From the NCBI GenBank assembly GCA_944474755.1, contig OX104114.1:25691220-25755219 (forward strand): a stretch of DNA of 64,000 nt, given 5' to 3'. Positions 57,014 through 64,000 of the stretch are shown here, one piece after another (position 1 is the stretch's first letter; each line of letters opens with the position of its first letter). The notes below the pieces were generated by a model. That model did not search any database and had not been told where the DNA came from. It was given only the letters and a program-made list of their open reading frames with translations. A program made the position numbers and the translations under genes. Source of the stretch: Limnoperna fortunei. Taxonomy: Eukaryota > Mollusca > Bivalvia > Mytilida > Modiolidae.

Positions 57014-58945
57014 TCATTCTACTTTACAAATCAAAACCTTTGCAGAATCGTACGAAGTTAGAAGAAACGTTGCACTTCTTGGTTTAAAACGCAAAATCCA
57101 TGGCTGATTTATCCCAAGTTCTGCTGTCGGGATAATTCTAACGAGTTCTCCTGTGTTCGTTAATTGGTGGATATTTCCAGAATTATATCCCACAATCCAT
57201 ACGTTTCCCTCGAAATCAACATCAATCCCTCTTGGATGTGACAATGACCGAGATGTATATGTAAACGTCCTTTTAGCATCTTTAGTGAACAACGACACTG
57301 CATTTTTACCATCTGTAGAGATGTAACTATCTTTTTGGAAAGAACAAATGTAGAAACTGTCTCCATTTGTCTTTCTTTCGTTTTGCTTTATTCCGTCTTT
57401 TGTCATCCACGTTAATGTTCCGTTAAAAGCGGTAATAAAACCCCCCTCCACGTACTGCAAACCAAAAAGTGTAACAGAAGTTGTAATAGTCTTTGTTAAA
57501 GTCATGTTCGTTATATTTATGACGTATATATCCGTTACGTCCTTCGATGTCACGGCCACTGTCTTTTGTTCCATACGTGTTATGTCACTTACTGCTTTTG
57601 GTAATATTAGTTCAGATTGATAAACGCAACTGGCATTGTACTTCACTATTCTTTTGCCAGCGCAGTCTGTAAGTACTATAGAGTCATCTACAAAAATTCC
57701 ACTTTTATAATTGTATTGAACCTGGCCAATTTCGAAAGCATGGACAATACTGATTTTGCCTGTTCGAAACTTTACTGATGATAACCTAGTGTTCACTTCT
57801 ACATTCGATGTTTCCTGCGATAGTACACCGAACGATTGTACATTTGTTGGGAATTCTGTTAACATCTTGTTCATTTCAAATGTCACCGATAATTTCTTGA
57901 GTTGTGATATAATTTCATTGTCGTCTACGTTCTGTTCTGAATAGTTAGATATAATTTTTTCCATTTCAATCAAACATTGTTGATCCGATCCATGTTGTAA
58001 GCATGTTTCCAATATAGTTTTCCAGTTATCTACCGTACTTTTCAAACTCGATAATTCTGTAACTTCATCAGTCAACGATATGACAGCATTTTTCTTAGAC
58101 GAGATTACATGCTCTTTCGCCTTGTCGACCAGCTCATTTAAATGTTTGATAACTGTATCCTTTACATCATCAATTTGTGTCAGAATTTTACCCGACTCGC
58201 TTTCAACCAGACGTATAGTTTCCTTTCTGTTGGTAATTAAGTTTTGAATGTTCTCACCCCTCTCTTGTAATTGCTCCAAAAGGTTTTTAGCTTTCTCAGA
58301 TTGTTTTATACCAGCAGCTGCTGAGTCGATTGAAATAACGGTTTCACATTTTCTGTGTGAAAGTGTTGCGCACACGGTACAACATGGTTTAGAGTGATCG
58401 ACACAGTAAAATTCCACTACTTTTCCAACATGATTCTCGCAGCCTACCATACCGCCAATATTCACAATTGTCTCGTCATCATTCATGTTTTCTAATAAAA
58501 CAATTAAATGACTTGAAGTCATTTTAAATAATTTATGACACTTTTCACACGCTTTACAAAATCCCTCTTCACAAACCGTGCACCATGATACTGCCTTTAC
58601 AGTTTCTGAGTTAGCTTCACACGCGTTACATAGTTTTTCTGATTTTGTGATCGCCTGTTTGTCTATCATTGATACAACCAAATGATTTACTGGCAAGTTC
58701 TTTGACCACTGCTTGGGGAAACCCAACGTTTCTTCCATAACGACACCACGTTTGCAAACAGGACACTTCAATTCTTTAATCTCGCTGTCCTTCTCTAGGC
58801 AAGAGGAAATATAAGTTGAGATACAGGATTCACAGAATGTATGTAAACACGGTAGATATTTCGGAATGTTAAACACTTCAAGACAGATCGTGCAAGTTAA
58901 TAAGTCCTTAAATTGTCCTCCAGTGTCTTCACACTTTGTCGCCAT
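57014..58945 (-). CDS. TRIM-like RING/B-box/coiled-coil/propeller protein, intact, single exon
   Basis: The 643-residue ORF starts at MATKCEDTGG. RING C3HC4: Cys18, Cys21, Cys33, His35, Cys38, Cys41, Cys61, Cys64, implying ubiquitin E3 ligase activity. A B-box-1-like region (CNAC at 106-109 to about 146) and a B-box 2 (about 169-200, GCENH...CCTVCATLSH) follow. A predicted coiled coil spans ~210-345 (LLEQLQERGENIQNLI), and a beta-propeller-like C-terminus covers ~400-640 with one clear NHL-type blade (HPRGIDVDFEGNVWIVGYNS, 570-589). This layout is shared by TRIM56/TRIM45/TRIM71-like proteins, a group strongly expanded in bivalves and often linked to innate immunity. Substrate and exact orthology are unknown. 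Two decayed copies make up the inverted duplication at 31767-40394. The ATG is the first in frame and aligns with the pseudogene starts. Confidence 0.92.
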   Translation of the reverse strand: MATKCEDTGGQFKDLLTCTICLEVFNIPKYLPCLHTFCESCISTYISSCLEKDSEIKELKCPVCKRGVVMEETLGFPKQWSKNLPVNHLVVSMIDKQAITKSEKLCNACEANSETVKAVSWCTVCEEGFCKACEKCHKLFKMTSSHLIVLLENMNDDETIVNIGGMVGCENHVGKVVEFYCVDHSKPCCTVCATLSHRKCETVISIDSAAAGIKQSEKAKNLLEQLQERGENIQNLITNRKETIRLVESESGKILTQIDDVKDTVIKHLNELVDKAKEHVISSKKNAVISLTDEVTELSSLKSTVDNWKTILETCLQHGSDQQCLIEMEKIISNYSEQNVDDNEIISQLKKLSVTFEMNKMLTEFPTNVQSFGVLSQETSNVEVNTRLSSVKFRTGKISIVHAFEIGQVQYNYKSGIFVDDSIVLTDCAGKRIVKYNASCVYQSELILPKAVSDITRMEQKTVAVTSKDVTDIYVINITNMTLTKTITTSVTLFGLQYVEGGFITAFNGTLTWMTKDGIKQNERKTNGDSFYICSFQKDSYISTDGKNAVSLFTKDAKRTFTYTSRSLSHPRGIDVDFEGNVWIVGYNSGNIHQLTNTGELVRIIPTAELGINQPWILRFKPRSATFLLTSYDSAKVLICKVE

Positions 58946-59280
58946 TTTTGTGTGTTTTTAAAGTCAAATTACTTCCTGCTTTATATTTTAAAACAAGTCA
59001 GCTAATGTTTATAGTGACGAACACACGTTTGCAAGTCGACTAGATCGCAAAATCGACTAAACTTTAAAAATTAAAAGATAGTCGCAAATAAAAGATTTTT
59101 CTAAACCGAAAGTAACAGAACGACTATCCGCAAAAATGCTTAGTTTTCCAAATATAATAATCATATATTATATTCAATTTTGGTTTAAATTATTTCATTT
59201 GCTGTATATGCGATAGTTTTCTATGTGGTTTTCATTTTAACTAGAGGAAGTTGAAAGATTTTTTTTAAATCAAATAAAAT
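58946..59280. other. Upstream region of the TRIM-like gene
   Basis: 335 bp of AT-rich sequence in which no TATA box or initiator could be chosen with confidence. It differs from the upstream region of the pseudogene copies, so the duplication did not share this promoter or has diverged from it. Confidence 0.4.
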
Positions 59281-59387
59281 ATTAACACACATCTTCGATA
59301 GCCAAGTGTTACGATCAGGTCGCCCTCTCTCTTCGTGAAGAGAGGGGACCTGATCCTAACACTTGGCTAGCGAAGATGATTAACATA
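59281..59387. mobile_element. Fully palindromic 89 bp insertion with 9 bp target-site duplication
   Basis: The palindrome 59290-59378 runs from CATCTTCGATAGCCAAGTGT to a right arm ending ACACTTGGCTAGCGAAGATG. Inner arms are CCTCTCTCTTC and GAAGAGAGG. ATTAACACA (59281-59289) and ATTAACATA (59379-59387) abut it and differ at one base. Sequence is unrelated to the palindromes at 42715 and 45576, but size, symmetry and duplication length agree. Confidence 0.88.
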
Positions 59388-59478
59388 TTGATGCGTATTA
59401 TTATTTTACGCCTTCATATATATTTAAAATGTAGAGGTTAGAACTTTTTTATGGATTAATCAACTTGGAAATACAAGC

Positions 59479-59481
59479 AAA

Positions 59482-59540
<59 letters not shown>

Positions 59541-59541
59541 A
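59479..59541. repeat. AAAT microsatellite, ~15 units
   Basis: 63 bp of pure AAAT repeats. Confidence 0.95.
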
Positions 59542-61439
59542 TTTATGTAAACTTGTATCTTTACCTATAAGAATCATTTTGATAAAGTAAAGTAAAAGTC
59601 CCCAAATAAACGCTGTAACAAAAACAACTACAACCAAAATACTCTTGGCTCAATTCCTGAAAGCAGATTGCAATGTTAGTTCAGCACATAGACATATTAC
59701 TTGTTGAGTTTATTTAAAGGTAGGGATGAAACTAAGTTATTTATGGATAATGCAGTTTAAACATTTATTGAAATGAAATGAATATGTTAGCATGCTAGTG
59801 CTAATTTTTTTTCTATGAAAGATATATTTATTTCAAAAGAAGAAAAACAAGAAAGAAACTCATACTTTTATTTAGGTTATAATTTAAAAAATAAATTATA
59901 AACTCAATTATGCAAAATCATTTATATTTTACTTATCCTCTTTCAGACATAGATACTTTCATTATTAATACTACAGGTTGTCTTTATACATCATGATAAA
60001 AACAGTGAAAAGCACGCGTGTTACGGCTGCTTCGAGATGTCACAGGCCCTCTGGTCACCCTTTGATCTGATTCTTAAGTATAGATACAGCTAGGTGCATG
60101 CCATATTGCTGAAAATTAGACACGTGTGAAGTTGGTAGTTGGTTTGATATGGTCCGGTAAAAAAATGATTACGAAAAGTGCAATGAATATTACAAAATAC
60201 ACCGAATTGGTAAACGGGAAGTAGTGGTCCTCGAACCTTCATTAGGTAAGCGCGATTAATTATTCTAGCTACTCGTGCTCTGTGTTAACGTTCCTAGATC
60301 TCTCACACCCCCGAAAACATGCGAAACTTATGACAAAAATGGAGAGTAATCACCTTTCGAACTGTAAGCGTCAAATGCGTCAGATAAGGGTTGTAAGATT
60401 GGCAACGTTAAGTTATAACATTGATTTTCATTAGATATTTATTAGACATCCATTTGGCATTTGTTTGGCATTCGTTTGATATTGTTTTTTTTTTCATTTT
60501 GGTTTTACAATACTATCAGCTGCAGGACGCTTAATTCTTATTTCAGAGAGTAAACCGAAATCAGCTATAAATTTCCCGATATTTGGCAGAAAATTTTAGA
60601 ATCGTTCCCAATTGTGATTGGAATCAAGCACACGCTGATAGGAGTCAGTAGGCTCGCACTCAAAACCTCAGCGTTACTGATTATTATCTTATTCACTCCG
60701 CCTCTGAGGCCCGATTAACATTCGATTGATGTTTTATATGCCTCTTTATAAGAGGCCCTCCTCTTTATCCGATATTATTTTGTCAATGTTGTTAAGACTA
60801 TTTCACGCTATCGGATGTTGCAGTTTTAACTTTTACCGATTCAGTGTGTGTAGTTCAAAACTGACATCTTTTCGATAAAACACCATTTATCTGTATCAAT
60901 AACATAGACATCTGCTAAGTTTAATGCAAATTACATAACCAGACCATCTCAATGCAACCCTACCGGCAATGTGAAGTTGATTAATTTATTCATCATTTAT
61001 TTGGTGTACATTTGTATAAAACGCCATGACTGTCACATGTAGAGATATTGTTCATCGAGTGACATATATATATATTTGGTAGTTTTATTAATATTGGCGG
61101 CAGTAGGTATATTTTCGAAATGTGATCTTTGAACTATAAGACGCTAAGTCATGGTAACGAATGATAATCAGACAAACTTGCGTTCTGATTGCACAAAAAT
61201 AGTAAAAATTTCTGCGTTCGAACCATGTACTATGATATAATCTAAACAACTTCCATTTTTTATGGGTAGTAGTACATTTGCTCTGTTGACTATCTATTCT
61301 GTAAACAGCCTCACGCCGTTTATGTATTGACGCTATATTTTCTTCACGTGACCGCCTGACAAAAACGGAAACACTCATGACCCGGAGTTTTTTTTATTTA
61401 CCATTTTGATTTTCCACGTCTTAAATAGCTTTGTTCATT
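59542..61439. other. Intergenic, no supported gene
   Basis: AT-rich sequence with one degenerate SINE (about 60515-60712). A 96-codon minus-strand ORF (61088-61378) is basic and has no recognisable motif. Confidence 0.55.
60515..60712 (-). repeat. Degenerate SINE, minus strand
   Basis: CAATTGTGATTGGAATCAAG, CACACGCTGATAGGAGTCAG, then CTCAAAACCTCAGCG and the terminal CCGCCTCTGAGGCCCG follow the reverse-complement order of the family; identity is low. Confidence 0.6.
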
Positions 61440-61920
61440 TTCTTTAAATGTTTATTTCTAGCTATGGGATTTCTTAAAGTCTTGAATGCCATCTTTCTTT
61501 GCCTCCGTCGTCATTCACGTGCAGACAGGAGATAAAGCTCTAATTACAAAGTCTTTTTTTTAATAATACCTGATTGTTTAAAACACGTTTAAAAATCTCT
61601 CTAGAATTAAAATTATATCTTTAATTGCCTTCTTTTTGTTAATGTTGCGACAATAACAAAAAGTGGTAGTAAAGTAAAGATATATTTAAATAAGATTGGA
61701 CAAATCTATGATAAATACAACAATTCTGCAACCTTCTTATATTATACCCTAATATTATTTTGATTTGATACAATTTGCATCACATTAATTATCTAACTCC
61801 TACGTTTGATACTTTTTTAAAGGTTTTTTCTTATTGTTGTTTGCCCAATTTCCGTTTTTCATTACAGACATCTCTTAGAGTTAAATGCGTCGACTATCTT
61901 TTTTAAAGATAGTACTTGTT
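61440..61920 (-). repeat. Dispersed repeat, copy B (inverted relative of 41107-41560)
   Basis: GCAGACAGGAGATAAAGCTC with TAATTACAAAGTCTTTT and CATCTCTTAGAGTTAAATGC with GTCGACTATCTTTTTT are reverse complements of parts of 41107-41560 in the mirrored order. It ends where the minisatellite at 61930 begins. Confidence 0.7.
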
Positions 61921-61929
61921 TATACTAAT

Positions 61930-63003
61930 ATATGTGGTACTTCGGTAACATTTGTGCTGGTTTCAATAATACATGTGGTGCTTATACTTATATTCGTGTT
62001 GGTTTAAGTTATACATTGGTGCTCATACTTATATTCGTGGTGGTTTCAGTAATACATGTGGTGCTCATACTTATATTCGTGGTGGTTTCAGTTATACATT
62101 GGTGCTCATACTTATATTCGTGGTGATTTCAGTAATATATGTGGTGCTCATACTTATATTCGTGGTGGTTTCAGTTATACATTGGTGCTAATACTTATAT
62201 TCATGGTGATTTCAGTAATATATGTGGTGCTCATACTTATATTCGTGTTGGTTTCAGTTATACATTGGTGCTAATACTTATATTCATGGTGATTTCAGTA
62301 ATATATGTGGTGCTCATACTTATATTCGTGTTGGTTTCAGTTATACATTGGTGCTCATACTTGTATTCATGGTGGTTTCAGTTATACATGTGGTGCTCAT
62401 ACTTGTATTCGTGGTGGTTTCAGTTATACATTGGTGCTCATACTTATATTCGTGGTGGTTTCAGTAATATACATGTGGTGCTCATACTTGTATTCGTGGT
62501 GGTTTCAGTAATACATGTGGTGCTCATACTTGTATTCGTGGTGGTTTCAGTAATATATGTGGTGCTCATACTTATATTCGTGTTGGTTTCAGTTATACAT
62601 TGGTGCTCATACTTATATTCATGGTGGTTTCAGTAATACATGTGGTGCTCCTAGTTGTATTCGTGGTGGTTTTAGTTATACATTGGTGTTCATACTTATA
62701 TTCGTGGTGGTTTCAGTAATATACATGTGGTGCTCATACTTGTATTCGTGGTGGTTTCAGTAATATATGTGGTGCTCATATTTATATTCGTGGTAGTTTC
62801 AGTAATACATGTGGCGCTTATATTTATATTCGTGGTGGTTTCAGCAATACATGTGGCGCTTATATTTATATTCGTGGTGGTTTCAGTAATTCATGTGGGG
62901 CTCATACTTATATTTGTGTTGGTTTCAGTAATACATGTGGTGCTCATACTTATATTCGTGGTGGTTTCAGTAATACATGTGGTGCTCATACTTATATTCG
63001 TGG
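61930..63003. repeat. Minisatellite, alternating 41/42 bp units (83 bp dimers), ~26 copies
   Basis: The unit is CAGTAATACATGTGGTGCTC plus ATACTTATATTCGTGGTGGTTT, alternating with a 41 bp version containing CAGTTATACATTGG. Five similar ORFs start at exact 83 bp steps (61973 to 62305), showing the dimer period. The last third is more homogeneous, with CATGTGG units only. All ORFs here are repeat translation. Each unit has a pyrimidine-poor TGGTTTCAG that looks like a weak splice acceptor. Confidence 0.95.
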
Positions 63004-64000
63004 TCTGAGGACCCGGCCAATGTTTCTCTAGTGAGGTGTCACTGTGGGGTTCAATAGCTACATCGCTGTCCGACTCAATCGCCTGTGGTAAACTAAACTC
63101 ACCATAGCAACCGGGCCAAACAACTGAGCTGACGGGAGGACCTCGAACTAGGCAAGCCTGAGTTCTGCGAACATGTTATTCACTAGACGGGGTAGTTTCA
63201 ACAACGTAAAATATCGTTATTCGACCGCGAATGGTGATTGTGTGTTTACTAGGGTATATGGCGATGTCTTTTGATGACATAATGGAATGCCGGCCAAAAT
63301 GTCTACGTCCAAATCGTTAACAACCAGGGCTTCTACATTAAAGTCTATCCCGTCGCGAGAAAGTGTAAATTGGCACTCGCCTACGATGTCTAACGGTGTT
63401 ACTCCGTCGGCTTGGAGTGCAGAATGATTGCTTTTCTTTACTGACAGACCTATTGAATGGGCAGTGGACGTTTTAATCATGCTTCCGTCAGTGCCTGTGT
63501 CTAGAGTCAACTGAACAGGAAACTGCCTTAAAAATGGGTAAGTGTTTCGTGCTAACTCGTCTCAAGATCGAAACGACTCTTAGTTTTGGGGTCTCACTTT
63601 CAACAACAGAAACATTATCATGAATTTCAGAGTCGTTGTCTGAATCGCTTTCACCTAACTCTTGGCATTGAGTTTGTCGGATTTTACACATGTAAAGTTT
63701 GTCACTTTCGGGTAAATATTCACAAGTACTCAAGAAATGGGTTGAGGGGCGACCTGCTTGTTTACATAAAATTTTACAACACTCTTTTGAGTAGACTTTT
63801 TTACAATTTTGTCTTGATACCTGTCCTTTAAGGAGGTTCGTAGTACTTTAGCGTCAGCTGCTGTATGAATTTCGTCCAGTATACTGTCTAAGGCTAGAGA
63901 AATCTCGGGCTTTAATGAAGCCAATGTCTGAGAGAGAAGAACAGTTCCATATCTCTGCTTTACTAGATTTGGGAGGTCACGGTGGATAAGGCGAAGCCAC
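63004..64000 (-). pseudogene. LTR-retrotransposon gag-protease fragment, frameshifted, running off the window
   Basis: Minus-strand reading from the window end gives a Gag-like region ([40 protein letters not shown]). A zinc-knuckle-like stretch ([15 protein letters not shown] with [11 protein letters not shown]) follows in another frame. A retropepsin-type aspartic protease comes next ([15 protein letters not shown], then VNDLDVDILAGIPL, 63217-63510). The three parts lie in different frames and stops intervene, so the copy is dead. The order Gag, knuckle, DTG protease fits a Ty3/Gypsy-type element. Downstream pol sequence is cut by the minisatellite at about 63003. Confidence 0.75.

Noticed and set aside
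61932..63008. Overlapping plus-strand ORFs rich in Val, Ile and Leu, resembling membrane proteins
   Set aside because: Direct translation of the 41/42 bp minisatellite; ORF starts recur every 83 bp in step with the repeat.

Overview
This window is AT-rich nuclear DNA from an animal, most likely a bivalve mollusc. The reasons are vertebrate-like split genes with GT-AG introns, many copies of a tRNA-headed SINE that ends in CAAACAAACAAA (a type common in bivalves), TRIM-family genes and pseudogenes, a tyrosine-recombinase retrotransposon, and mobile elements built around ~150-166 bp monomers as in bivalve pearl/Helitron-type elements. The species cannot be named from the sequence alone.

1-25046, plus strand: the 3' half of a NOS1AP (CAPON) orthologue. 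Five exons are supported (10106-10232, 18745-18869, 22430-22624, 23117-23263, 23958-25046), with matching phases and good splice sites. The exons for most of the PTB domain lie upstream of the window. The intron after the first visible exon is dominated by a ~6 kb minisatellite (10233-16276). Its ~41 bp unit is a copy of the exon's own 5' splice-site region. Other introns hold SINEs, several minisatellites, a 5'-folded LINE fragment and a Helitron/pearl-like element.

25047-31766: 3' flank and intergenic DNA with a near-perfect hairpin, a collapsed LINE reverse transcriptase and a SINE.

31767-40394: a large inverted duplication with arms of ~3.4-3.5 kb around a ~1.7 kb spacer. Each arm carries the same decayed TRIM-like pseudogene and the same SINEs. 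The spacer and right flank hold pieces of pogo/Tigger-type (DDE_1) transposases.

40395-45828: transposon debris, including a MULE transposase fragment at 42990-43355. Two fully palindromic ~80-94 bp hairpins each sit between exact 9 bp target-site duplications. A third such hairpin is at 59290-59378.

45829-55430: an apparently intact ~9.6 kb tyrosine-recombinase retrotransposon of the Ngaro/DIRS class, the most interesting system in the window. Its gene order is leader exon, tyrosine recombinase, CCHC Gag-like protein, then RT-RNase H-SGNH hydrolase. One phase-0 splice donor after the leader is compatible with three phase-0 acceptors, one in front of each downstream ORF. A common N-terminal leader could therefore be spliced alternatively onto three different proteins.

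57014-58945, minus strand: an intact single-exon TRIM-like RING/B-box/coiled-coil/beta-propeller gene, close paralogue of the pseudogenes in the inverted duplication. The window ends with a 41/42 bp minisatellite (61930-63003) next to a frameshifted LTR-retrotransposon gag-protease fragment on the minus strand (to 64000).

No rRNA, genuine tRNA, CRISPR array or bacterial-type operon was seen. All homology calls come from reading motifs by eye; no database search was run.
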